A stretch of 64,000 bases of DNA from Siderastrea siderea (lineage: Eukaryota; Cnidaria; Anthozoa; Scleractinia; Rhizangiidae), in contig OZ034971.1 of NCBI GenBank assembly GCA_964030785.1, positions 36,694,304 to 36,758,303 of the forward strand, given 5' to 3'. The notes beneath the pieces are model-generated. The model was not told the DNA's origin, made no database searches, and was given only the letters and a program-made list of their open reading frames with translations. Shown here piece after piece: positions 45,679-56,951 of this stretch. Made by a program: the position numbers and the translations under genes. Each line of letters starts with the position of its first letter. Positions within the stretch are counted from its first letter, which is position 1.

Positions 45679-48600
45679 TGCAAGTGCAACTAGAATAGTT
45701 TTTTGGGTAACAAGCGATCAATTTTACCATCTGTGAATTATTCTGTCTTGGTGCGAGAGAACGGCCCACAACAGTTTGTTCGCGGTTTTTTGCGTTTAGT
45801 TAAGTTTTTCTGATTCAGATGATCGCTCCTTAATACAGTGGTCCAGGTCACACCCTCAGGCGCCGTGTAGTTTTTCCTTCACTCTTGTTTTTTGTATTTT
45901 GCATTTTTATTATCAAAACGCAGCTATATGCCCGTAAACAAAGTAGAAGTTGGGCCGAAGCAACTCGCATTTAAGTTGAAGATCGACACATATATTGACG
46001 ATATCCGATACCGAGAGGATACCGATATGATTTCGACAAACAAGGACATGATTACGATGCATCAACAACAAAACGATTACAATACGACAGTTGTGTTTAT
46101 TTTTATTGTTTCTCAAACCATCATGTATAATTGTTCATTTCAAGCTAATACATAAAGAAAGCTAGTTAACGCCGTTTTTATGATTAGAATATCTTAATAT
46201 AGGAGGAAAAATACACATAGAAACACGTGGAAACAAAAGGTATAAACAGCTACTCTTCGTTGGTGAGAAATATGACAAGGATGTCTTTTTCATGGTCACT
46301 CGTAGAGCGTTATCTCTCAAGTACCAGGGCGGTGTTTGTTTTCAGAAATATCACTGTAACGAGAATCGCGCTAAATCCGATAAAAAGTAGCCGTTGAAAG
46401 AAATTATGTAAACATGAACGAGAACACTAGCAATTTTAATTTCTTTGGTTGAGCTGTTAGTAAATGTAGTCATGGTCATAGTTGTTAAGTTGGATGTTGA
46501 AATTTAGTTGAGAACGATTTTATATGTATCTGATACGGTATTAGCAATCAGTTTAGAAATATATTCCTTTCTGTAAAGGAAATTGAAAAGACATTAATAA
46601 TAATTTATTAACTATCTTCTGCAGAAATTTTCTTTAGAATATTTTGGAATTTTATGTCACCCTTGCATGATTTCGATCATTAAGTACCACAATAAGCTTT
46701 GAAAAACAATTTTCGGGCTTTATTTTAAATTTGCATCATAAAGCATATAAAACGCTATTGATAAACTGTCATAAAATATTTCGGGCAGTTGGAACACTAG
46801 AGAGAAATGCAGAAAGCACTCGTCTTTAAATTAACAACGAACAAACCTACGACGCGTGTGCAATTCCCACCAAAATACTGAAATCGCTTTAACCGCAAAA
46901 ACGTAACGCCGTTTCTAAAAAACGTAAGCTCTTGTCTTTGGGTATGTGTTCAAATTGAAGTAACTGCCATCCAGAAGTTTTGTCGGTGCGAAATGCAATT
47001 TTTCGGGACATTTTGTGCAACATTTTCGTAGGAACTTCACATGGGTAAACGTTCGAACTAATTCAAGGCTTTGAAGAACAGGAAGTGACGTGCATTACTG
47101 CGTTTGACAATTGAGACACTCGCTTTGGGTTCGTGCTTTCTACACTTCTCTCGTGTTTTCAATTCCCCGTCGTGTTTATGGCAACATAGCAGACGATTTT
47201 TACTAGGGTATAATAATAACTACATTGTTTATCATGTCAAAATAACCCAAAAAAAATAATAAAATATTAAAAACCCATATAATTTGTACTGTTCAATGAA
47301 TATCATGACAACTATTTTGACGTTCCCAAAGGTGTTTCGGCCTCGAATTAATCACACACCCACACATACTCATAAGAGGTAATAAATAACGTTTTCCCGG
47401 AAAAAGCCATATGCTCGGCACTTGGCCATATTAGAGCTAAGATGTTAGGTGAACAAACTTCAGGGAAGAGCATGAAAGATTAATTTCCTCGTATTTCACC
47501 TTCAGGTGTATCTGTCACACTCCTTTACTCTTCTTTTAGTTCAGGAAACAAGTAATGTTGGCAAAAAAGGCCTTGGGACACCTAGGTTTTTTAAATTTTT
47601 CTCTTTTGAACATGGACGTGTTTTTCTGCTCAAATAATAAGTGACGATTATGAATCTCTGAATTGACATTGTCAGAAGGAGAGGGATACGAGTTTTTTTT
47701 TTCCTTTATGCCAATTACATGTTGAGTATCTAAAAAAGTACTCTGAATCCCAAAACTTCTCGCATGATCTAAGGTTGTCAAAAAAGTCCCGGATAAACAA
47801 AATGGAGCTTCCACTCAACACAGTCGCTGCTGCATGTTGGCGTAATGCGTCGGCTTGATTAATATTGCCACCTCAAAATTGCTTTCCTGGGTATTACAAC
47901 TCGATGAACAATTATGTTTTGAACTGTAACTTTCCAACCTGCTGCCGTTTAGCTATGAATCTACTAAGTCGTCGGTTTATCCTGAGTTGATTGCTTCAGA
48001 AGTGAAAGATTACAGATTAAAAAATGTTTCAAAAAGTGATCGAAATTTAAATCTTTTGTGGATTTATAGAGATGTTTTTCTGTAAACAAACAAAACCTGC
48101 GTTTTTTTACATTTTATTTCCAAAGAACGATTTCATATTTTTCAAAAACTTCAATTTGGAGACATCGTAAACTAATATGTAATAGTTAGACGACCCTGCT
48201 GTTATCAAACATTCGGTCATGAAGTGTTTAATCCTATAGGTCCCTTTATATAAAGGCTTCACCTTTAGCTTTCAGGTAATTTCACCAACACATCATCAGT
48301 TTTCTAAATTGCAAGTTTGACTATAATTTTATTTCCAAGAAAGTCTACATCAATCTAAACTTTCTGTTAAAGAACTAGAAACTCTTTCTGTTACAACCAA
48401 ATAACGCTTTTCGACTCTATACAATTATAGGCTTTCACGTTCTTCCTAAACAACTATAATCCTTTTAAAATGTATTACAAATAGCCTGCGAATGTACGCA
48501 AAAAGTACTCTTCCTTCAAGAGGCAATTATTTACAAAATCTTCAGTCGTAGACAGTTTCGCAGGAAAAAAAAACTCCTAATATCATCTTAATGAAAGAAC

Positions 48601-48690
48601 CACAACCTCTATTGGTGGTCTTAAGCCAAAGGTTATCTTATAGTTTGCCACTGAGTTGGATTTGGGTGATTTGGAAGCGTTCGCGAAGAG
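45679..48690. other. Intergenic stretch between two genes
   Basis: No exon recognised. It should contain the 3' UTR of the large gene. A second copy of dispersed repeat B lies at 46887-47050. An 87-codon frame at 45892-46155 has no domain and runs through low-complexity ATAC/GATA words. The remainder is AT-rich. Confidence 0.4.
46887..47050 (+). repeat. Dispersed repeat family B, copy 2
   Basis: CTTTAACCGCAAAAACGTAA, CGCCGTTTCTAAAAAACG, GTTCAAATTGAAGTAACTG, TCGGGACATTTTGTGC and CATTTTCGTAGGA parallel the copy at 11680-11815 in order and orientation. Confidence 0.55.
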
Positions 48691-50368
48691 AACTTCTTAC
48701 ATAGTATGCCATCCTGGTCTCTTTGCATCTCGCGGTCGCTTTTTGGCAAATGGTTCAGGAATGGGCGGCAAGAACTCGATGTGCTGTGTCACGACTTTCC
48801 TGTTTAAAAACGTTGAGACCTTCTTCTCCTCAGTAATCCTCTCAGGATAGCCGTAAGCAATCCTCCTCTGGACCTTTTTAGCTCTGGCCCCTGAATTCCG
48901 CGCAACCATGACGTACACCCCTTCTGCATCGTGGACGTCACTCGGTGTCTGGGTCGCCTTCTCGTCGACGTAGTTACTGGTGTAGCAACACATGCCTGGG
49001 TGCATACGGGCCTGTCGGGACCAGTTTGCAGGAGCAGTCGTCCCTCGCTTGGGCTGCCGCTTCTCCAGATCGTGAACGCGGTTCATCAGCATTTGCAGCA
49101 TCAATGCCTGTTCGTTGCAGAGATGTTCCCTTCGCATCAACTCGCGTTCCAAGCGGTTGGTCAACGTTTCAACTTTGGTTTCTTCTATTCTGCCTTCGAT
49201 CAAACTTCGAAGTTCAGGAAAGTAGTAGTGCTTCCTATCCCCACTCGTTTCTCCAGACGGAGCTGTCTTCGGCTTGACATTCCCAGGTACACTAAAAATG
49301 TCTCCGGACGCCATCGCTGGATTGGACAATCTGGAAAAGTTTTCAGACACTCTTTTCTCAACTGCCTCTTGAAGTTTGATATAAAATTCGTCGCTTTCGC
49401 CTTTGTCAGATTGGTCAATTGCAGCTTTATTCTCGTCAGGGGTCATTGAAGTTCCTAAGTTGCTGGCTCTTCCATCGGATTGATCAAGCGATTGAAAAAT
49501 TCGCTTCAAGGCTTCGTGCCTTACTTCCAATGATGGGGTTTCCTCGTCAATTTCTTCTCAGGCCTACTCTGGGACCTTAACTCGCCGCGAGATTATGCGA
49601 GATAATGCGAGTTAAGGCGAGTTAAGGCGAGTTAAGGAAAAATCAAGCTTGCCTATCAGTTGCGAGTTAAGGCGAGTTAAGGCGAGTTAGGGGAAAATGA
49701 CCCAACTAATGTCGAGGTGATAAGGGTTAAAACATATAGTAATATGCTTTAGGCAAAAGATGCCTTGCAATCCTTGTATGTCTTGTATATATAACAAGGC
49801 TCCATGTTGTCCAATTACGAAAAAAATAAGCAAAAAATTTCAGATGAGTGCAAAAATTGATTGAGTGAACTCTTATGTAAATTTTGTAACTGAATTTTTT
49901 CCTAACTGGACAAGCTTAAGTATGAATATGGAGTCCTGATCTTTACCAATTATAAAGCATTCAGACACCAAACTATCCCATTAGGTGGCTGTATGATAAT
50001 AATAATCATCATCATCGTCATCATCATCATATAATTAAGTGAATATTAAATATTCACTATAGCTACATAAATAGTTGGCAGACTAATAAATTAGTGAAAA
50101 AGGAAACTAATGTTAACCAAGCAATCATGAATAGATAAGTCAATGTAACTGTAGTATAAACACAGGTAAGATGTTTTATTTTGTTTTGTTTTTTAATTCA
50201 GTAACACTATGTTTTAATAGACAGGTGAGCATAATCGGTATCAGCATGAACTATTGTCATTGAGTCCAGAACTAAAAGAAAAGTTCTTACAGTCTGTGCC
50301 AATGTTTTGCAACAGCTAGTACAAAAAAAAAACACAAAACAAAAAAAAAAAACAGGGAAGCTGACGAA

Positions 50369-50702
50369 TTACAACTCAGCTGAGGAGATTTTTATGATAC
50401 AATCAACTTTACTGAAATGCATTGAAATGTCTTTCTTCTTGAAATTTATCAGACTTATCTTTAAGTCTTCCATTCGACCCATCCTCTGAACTTCACTGAT
50501 GGTTTCCCTTGGAATCCAGCCCAATTGTTTGTTGTTACTATCAGAAATGAAAACGCCAATTGCATTTTCGTTTCCTCCTGATAAATCCATTGTAACTTCT
50601 TGTAAATGCAGTTTGATGCCTTTTCGCAAGGACAGTAGTTCCTGTAATTTGGAAACTCCTTCCTTAAACTTTGAAAGTCCTGTGAGAGACACTTTGATTT
50701 CT
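50369..50702 (-). CDS. HIRAN-like domain exon within the transposon
   Basis: The exon follows an acceptor (TTTCTTTTGTAG) and encodes about 110 residues to a stop. LHLQEVTMDLSGGNENAIGV, then FISDSNNKQLGWIPRETI match the HIRAN pattern: a strand, a conserved N-x-D/E-N-A-I-x-V core, then G-x-x-(I/L)G-(W/Y)IP. HIRAN domains bind DNA 3' ends in HLTF-type remodellers and occur alone in mobile elements. Earlier exons were not identified; a run of minus-strand frames at 51055-51303 is not convincing. It could be captured cargo or part of the element's own machinery. Confidence 0.5.
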
Positions 50703-51078
50703 ACAAAAGAAAGGAGGATCAAGTTAACTTGATAGTAATCTCTTCATCATTCTCAGCCTAAGAATAACAGCAAAAAATGACCATATTTTCTGTTCAGGCT
50801 TACTGAGAGAGCTATATCTCATCTTCATTTGACTTTAAATTGACAAGAATAGTTTACTCATCACAAAGCATCACTTACTTTCCATTATCTGCTTTGTCAG
50901 CTTTTGTCCTGCATTTGAAAACCCTTACAATCTTCCAGCTTCGCTTTTTTACAAAAAATGGCGACCGCCCGTCGCGTTGTGATTGTTTTCTTGTCATGTA
51001 CGCCACATTGAAGCGTCCTAGTGTTGAACGAGAGGGCCCTGGGAAAGACACGAATTACCAGTCTCTACTGGGTAATTT

Positions 51079-51410
51079 CCAATATGGCGAACGAAGCTGG
51101 CGATCAATCAGACAATGCAAACATGCTACCTTTATTAGAAATCCTTTATCCAATGAAGGGCTAAATGTAACGAGTATTTGTAAATCATGGATTATGTTTG
51201 TCAGGCTAACTACGTTGTAAGCCATACAGGATGCCACGTTGAACCAATGTACAAATCTTCTAGTACCAGGTAACTTTAATCTTATAAGAATTATGAACTG
51301 CAAATCATCAGTAAGCTTATGTGGCCATGGAGGATTTAAAAGATTCTGACTACATCCCAGGCTTTCATTGTCAGCTGGACTCCTCCTTGAGCTCCATCAG
51401 ATTATAAGAT
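51079..51410 (+). other. Exon-like pieces inside the transposon
   Basis: ATG at 51079 opens MANEAGDQSDNANMLPLLEI and stops after 26 codons. A piece between TTTGTCAG and CCAG|GTAACT (51204-51270) reads ANYVVSHTGCHVEPMYKSSS, and a third reads MEDLKDSDYIPGFHCQL before a stop. These look like short exons of a degenerate plus-strand gene; I cannot join them with certainty or name a domain. Confidence 0.3.
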
Positions 51411-52499
51411 GATACTATTTCTGCTGCTATTCATTAACATAAAACAGCTTCTATGTATATATTTGCAAAGTTATTGTATTAGCCACTTCAAGCAGTATTT
51501 GCTGTAAATCATTTATCATGCTTTTGTATTTCTTTGTTTTGCTTAGAAGAATGAGACTAAAATTTACTATTTTATGAATACTTTTTTGGTGGATTCACTG
51601 TTTATGTTCTCTTAGTAATGTCACATGCTTTGTGGAACATAAAGGTTAAAAGTCAATGTGGGATTTTAAAAAAATATCCCTAGAACCTGTGACCCCATGC
51701 CTCTGGAATATCTGACATGCTTAGCATTACAGCCTTTTTGTTATGCATCAGCAAACTAGTTAGTGCATGTTCAGGTTGTTCCTGGTAGTTCCATTGACAT
51801 ACCAGTGGTGATTCCAAGGCATGACAAATAACGTTAAGTAACAAAAGCAATATGTAGTCTTTACATGTGAAATACCCTTACCACAGAGGCTATTGGAAAT
51901 TACAGAAAGATGGGACGGGTCAATTTACTATTTTTTTAAGGTAAAGACCCTGTTTCATTACAAATCATTATCTTTTTCATTTTTGAAATCCATATAATGA
52001 TACTCTTTGGCCACTTTCCTTCATAGATTAATATTAAAATTACACTTAAAGTAGGATGAGATAATTAAATTGGTATCTACTTTGCTTAGTGGCGAGATTG
52101 AGCGGGTTTGTGCGAGATAATGCGAGTTTAGGCGAGTTAAGGCGAGATAAGGAAGTTTGGACATAATCTCAAGTTGCGAGTTAGGGCGAGTTAGGGCGAG
52201 TTAAGGCGAGCTAAGGTCCCAGAGTAGGCCTCTTCTCGACGGTAGGCCCAACTACCTTCAGTCCATGAATGTGAACGATCTTCATTTCTTTCTTGAGGAA
52301 TTTCAACGGTGCTGAAAACGTCACTACCACTACTATTACAATCCATTTCGTCTTCCTCCTCTCTGCTGTTTTAACAGTTGAAATGGAAAATATCTTTAGA
52401 GGCATCGGCCCTTGGTCAGCCTCCAAACCACTAGAACCAGGTTTTAAGTCAAATTTGTTTTGCATTTCAGGTAAATTCTGACTCCACGGAAACGATGAA

Positions 52500-55400
52500 C
52501 TTGATTTGACAGTTAGTGCTCTGTGGTTATCTCTTCGTCTAATAATCTGTTGTCAAGATAATTGTTTGGATATAGCTTCGCCAATCAAATTTGATAAACA
52601 TTATAAACGATAGACAAAGAGTTGACAGGTGGTGTTTGGAAAACTGAGATCGGAAAGCGTGGGAGATTTCTACAGAATGAAAAATTTTCAATAAATAAAA
52701 CTACGAAGTTTAGATTTCCTACACCTCATTTTCCCGACGTAAACTGAATAATTTTGGCAATAAAGCTGAACGTTAGAGACTTTGACGTATTCTTTTCGTG
52801 ACGGAAATATCATTTGTATCTTAGTTTGTACTTGGTTAATTATTAATTTACTTCAAGAGGCTATAAACATTCATAGACTATTTCACATAATCTAACACAA
52901 GTTAAGTAAGTTCTCAAATATCACTCTTCATATGTTTTATACTATTTCCTCAGTGTTCAAAACCTCAAAACAGGAATTTTCTTATTTAACATGTGAAAAT
53001 TTAGAGACCTTGTCGCTTGTTAAGTGAAATAAATAAAGGGAAAATAAACAAATTTAAGACAGTCACCGTCTATCTGACGAGAAAATTGACACAAGTTAAT
53101 AAGTCATGAAAAATTACTCTTTATACTTCCATGTATTTCCTTCAGTGTATTAAGATTTTCGTATTTTCGGTATCATACCTGCATCCTATCTATTGAAAAG
53201 ATTTAACTTACCAAGCTCAATCAACATTTAATTTCTCCTTTAAAAAGCAATACTTTATAAAGAAGACAGATGGCGAAAAATGAAGGGAATATTACATTGA
53301 TGCAGAAAAAAATGTTAGAACTAACATTCGTAATTACATTTAGCATTCTTCAAAAAGATGTTTCGATTCAAAACTTATTCGCTGGAAATCTTGTCGTTGT
53401 TTTCCGACAATAACTACTGAAAGATTATTCGTCAGAATACTGACATACTTACAATTTTTGTAAATTCTAAACCATTTTTGAAAGCTAAATTTGAATTCAT
53501 AAAACCTTTTCTTGACATTTCTGACGATGACTCAATTAACCTGTTAGCTCTAGCAAACAATCTGAAATCGCTCTTAAAAAGCGAAGCCGGCCCTCGTCAC
53601 AATATTTAGGGATTGCGATGTTGTCAGTTTAAACGAGGAGCGTTTGCTTAAACACGTTTCACACAAAACATTTTAAATATACGTTTATCTTGTTCTTCAT
53701 CCCGGTTATGTTTATACTAATTTTTGGATACCTTGAACATTTTCAAGCTGGTGCTAGATATTATTTTAATATATAGATTTAGCCACGCCTAAAAGCGGAG
53801 CTCCACATCACTCTTTCATGCTTATTGGCCCGTAAATTTACAGTAAATTTTAGTTGTGCAGTTATTCCCCAAGAGGTAAAAAACAGCAAGGGAAAACATG
53901 CGGACCGCTGAGGAAACTGTGAGCTGGCATATTTTTCTTCAAAGAGAAGACTTCAGCACGACTTTCACCGACAGCTCTTCTTGTAACATTCTTTTGAAAG
54001 CTAGCTTATTAAGTTCAAGAAGAGTGCTTGTAAAACTACAATTGCTAAAAAACCCCACTTAGTTGCTCCCGGTAGCGACTCGACAGACTTTTCCATGCAA
54101 GTACACATTTCTCACTGATTCCAATGCATCCATCTGGCTGTTTAGTTCTGTTAAACTACGAAACATTTCTCGAAATCTATCTTGCTAAAATAAATAATAT
54201 TTTCCCGGCATCAAACCGTTTACTGACAAAAATTCCCCAAAAAATTTTTCGGAAACTTTGAAGCACACGTATAATTATCAAGAGAAAATGACACATTCAA
54301 GTTTTTTAACCGCGAAGTATTAAACGGGCGCTTTCAAGAACACACCCTGAACTAATTTAAGGAAGCGTTTAGAGTCTCATTTTAGACAAAATAAACTTAA
54401 ACCGAGAAATGCTTTGCTTATAGTTACTTAAATGCTGGTTTCATTTCGATCTGTTACTAAAGACACACTGAAATGGCTTAGCGGTTAAAAACAAAACGAA
54501 CACGAAAACATGCCACACTGAACTCACTCACTGAAACGGCGATTCTAAGTTTCGTCGCTAAATTGGGACAGAAATGTCATTCACTTCAAATGAAGAAACC
54601 AAAAAATATAACAATGTAAAGAAGATAAAATATTCCACAACTGAATAAAAAACATAAGGAGCTTTACACTAAGAGTATAAACTTAAAAATGACGACAGAG
54701 CGACTCTTCAGGTGTTGAATACTAAGTTACGAATTAGTCAAAACAACCCAATATGCGTCGCCGAAGAAAAATGATGAAAATTCCTTTAATGAATAATTAT
54801 AAACACAGAAAAAGGGACAAGAAACCTTCAAAAACATGAAAAGTCATTCACATACGAAGCACTTGTTTGCCTAGGAAAGCAAACTGCATTCAATTTTCCC
54901 CTTGAGTGAAGTTACTCGCAAGCCGGCGAACGGGAACTACAAGGTATGCTTAATTTCACAGTTATTTCAAACAAATTTTTAAAACATTTCAAGAAAATTA
55001 CCGTAATTTACTAAATACGTAAAGTCGCTCAATTAAACAATTTTTACAATGTAAATCCACAATCAAATCTGTAATTTACTTTAAGGTCGCTCCCTATAGT
55101 TTTACGACCGCGCGCGCTGATGATATGAGCTGTAGTAACCTGCGCGCGCTCACATGAAATCGTAAAATTTTCAAAAAAAGCAAAGTTTTAAAAGGTGATT
55201 CCATTCAATTGCATTGCGCATCCTTTCTGCGCATCAATTTTTGCGCGATTAGCGCGCGCACGAGCTCGCGCGCTTTCGAAACTTGGCAGGTTTTATATGA
55301 AAACTGAGCTGTTGAGAGAAATGAGTTGTCGTTTTCTCCAAAACGAACTCGGTGACCCCTCTTTTTTATTCCATTTATTTGAAGAAAACACGACTCTGTA

Positions 55401-55700
55401 TGATATATTCAAATTTTAAGAATTTTTCATTATTCATTTTTCAAATATTCTGATTAATTCATTATTACAATCTGATTTTAGGCATTTCACTGGAAGCGTG
55501 TATCATGTGAACTGCTTTTGCCTAGTTTTATTTAAAATAATTACGTCGCATCTACAGATCAACAGTAACACTAACAGGACACTACGAAACACTAAACCCA
55601 GGACAATAGCTTCTGTCCATTTTAAGAAAAAAATGTCGCACCTCTAACAGACTTCACCATGAACGGTATCTTTGTTAATCACCAGGGGGGCAAAACAAAG
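52500..55700. other. Long AT-rich stretch without recognised gene
   Basis: No exon-like frame beyond chance on either strand in about 3.2 kb. A GCGCGCGC-type patch occurs at 55110-55275 in otherwise very AT-rich DNA. It could be intron or 3' flank of the minus-strand GTPase whose exon lies at 55.7-55.9 kb. Confidence 0.4.
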
Positions 55701-55730
55701 TGAATAACTTGTATACAGGATAAAATTTAC

Positions 55731-55860
55731 CATGTTGTTGTATAGTTTGCAACTTCCGTTGCAATTCTTGAAATCTGCCCGTGGCACCTTTCTTGTCGAG
55801 CTTGGTTACAATGAGCAGCTTTGGTCTATTTAACAATTCTCTGTCATACAGAACCAGTTC
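55731..55860 (-). CDS. GTPBP10: Exon of Obg-type GTPase, GTPBP10-like
   Basis: On the minus strand, TTTGTGAACAG is followed by 130 coding bases and then CATG|GTAAAT, a clean internal exon. It reads ELVLYDRELLNRPKLLIVTK, continuing LDKKGATGRFQELQRKL. This matches the stretch of GTPBP10 and other Obg GTPases around the G4 motif: the ELELY helix, the R/KP-L-V-(N/T)K-x-D strand and the following helix. TKLD serves as the (N/T)KxD guanine-specificity motif. GTPBP10 acts in mitochondrial or nucleolar ribosome assembly. No other exon was found within the window; the neighbouring 5.9-kb transposon would lie in the upstream intron. Confidence 0.6.
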
Positions 55861-56951
55861 CTGTTCACAAAAAAGAACCAAAATGGGGGAGTGAGAATTT
55901 GAATACTAGTGCTCTACAAAGATGGCGCACACCTGAAGCTTTTACAGTGATTTTAAGCACTGTTTCAAATCACCCGTGTGGGGATTTTTCCGAGGTTAAT
56001 GCTTATATCTTAGGCGCTGTCCTCTTCCCGTGGCACAGCACTTTACAATAGCCATTAAATCGCCATGATTTCGCTGCAAAATCGCAGTGATTTACACAGA
56101 CGATTTGAAAAAGCACTCAACATCGCTGCTAAGGGACCGGTCATTATTTAAGTCGGAGGGGGGGGGGGGTGGAGGAGAAATTGGGGGGCCCTGAATTATT
56201 TCTAGTGAGAAATAGGGAGGGGGTCTCGAAAGCTGAAAATGATATTTTAGGGGGGTCTTGAGAAAAGTTAAGTTTCGTAAAACCATTCAATCATTAAATT
56301 TCACTTTTAACCTATTTACACATGAAATTTTGTAATTAATCTACCCTACAAATGAGTAGAGTGTTTCTAAGGTGCTTTTTATGCCATGTTTTTAGATAAT
56401 TAACAACTTGAACCCCTATAAATAAAAAGAGCTCATTTTAACACAATTTGCAACTGAAGAGTATCACTAAATTATATGCTCAGGAGCAGAACAAAACAAA
56501 TGAACATTTTTATCACAGTGTCAATGTTCCTGATCACTTAGTGACTCAGAATCACTCTCTGAATCAGGCATTACTGCTTCACTATCAGAACTCTCACTGA
56601 TTGTAGTTTCAGCTGGTTTAGCATCCTTTTTTACATTTAACCAGAAAGGTAGTCAGTGTCACTTGTTTATCTTTTGCTCCTTCATTTGACATTGCAGTCA
56701 TTGGGGGTGCTTCCAACTTCTCAATAGCTTCTTTTACTTCAGAATTAGTACACAGTCACTGATATATCCTTGTTGGATTAGGTCTTTAAGAGGCTCTAGA
56801 TGAAATCGTTTTCTCAGTTTTGTATGTAGTGCTTCTCTGTTTATATTTTTTGCGTTGATGATGGGTGAAGATGCCTTTTTAGTGATTTCTATGTCAGACT
56901 GATTTCCAGTCAAAAGTTCGCAAACTTCTCTTGTTTGTCTTGTTCTGACTT

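Larger units (their letters stand above)
49560..52231. mobile_element. 2.67-kb TIR DNA transposon in a coding exon
   Basis: Ends begin AGGCCTACTCTGGGACCTTA at 49560 and mirror this at 52212-52231, then CTCGCC on both sides with one mismatch (27 bp). Both ends are bordered by CTTCTC (49554-49559 and 52232-52237), a 6-bp target duplication. Subterminal arrays of GCGAGTTAAG occur at 49580-49690 and 52090-52215. The interior carries a HIRAN-like frame on the minus strand and exon-like pieces on the plus strand but no transposase I recognise. A 6-bp duplication is uncommon; Dada-type and IS3EU-type elements are known to use 6-7 bp, but I cannot assign the family. Confidence 0.85.
48697..52346 (-). 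pseudogene. Unknown coiled-coil gene split by a transposon
   Basis: Minus strand. The 3' part (49553 down to 48697) is open for about 285 codons and ends in RDAKRPGWHTM. The 5' part (52346 down to 52232) opens MDCNSSGSDVFSTVEIPQER and reaches WTEGSWAYRREE. Between them lies the 2672-bp element. With the element and one CTTCTC duplication left out, the two parts make 323 codons in one frame. Features: acidic N-terminus, coiled coil around TLTNRLERELMRREHLCNEQ, then basic C-terminus. In the sequence as given the frame enters the element and stops after about 13 codons. An in-frame TAA lies just upstream at 52372-52374; an acceptor-like TTAAAACAG at 52366-52374 could mean an earlier exon exists. 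Product not recognised. Confidence 0.65.

Noticed and set aside
52211..52465. Alternative 84-codon minus-strand frame upstream of the split gene
   Set aside because: The other frame (MDCNSSGSDVFSTVEIPQER) joins the downstream part exactly once the transposon is excluded; the alternative frame does not.
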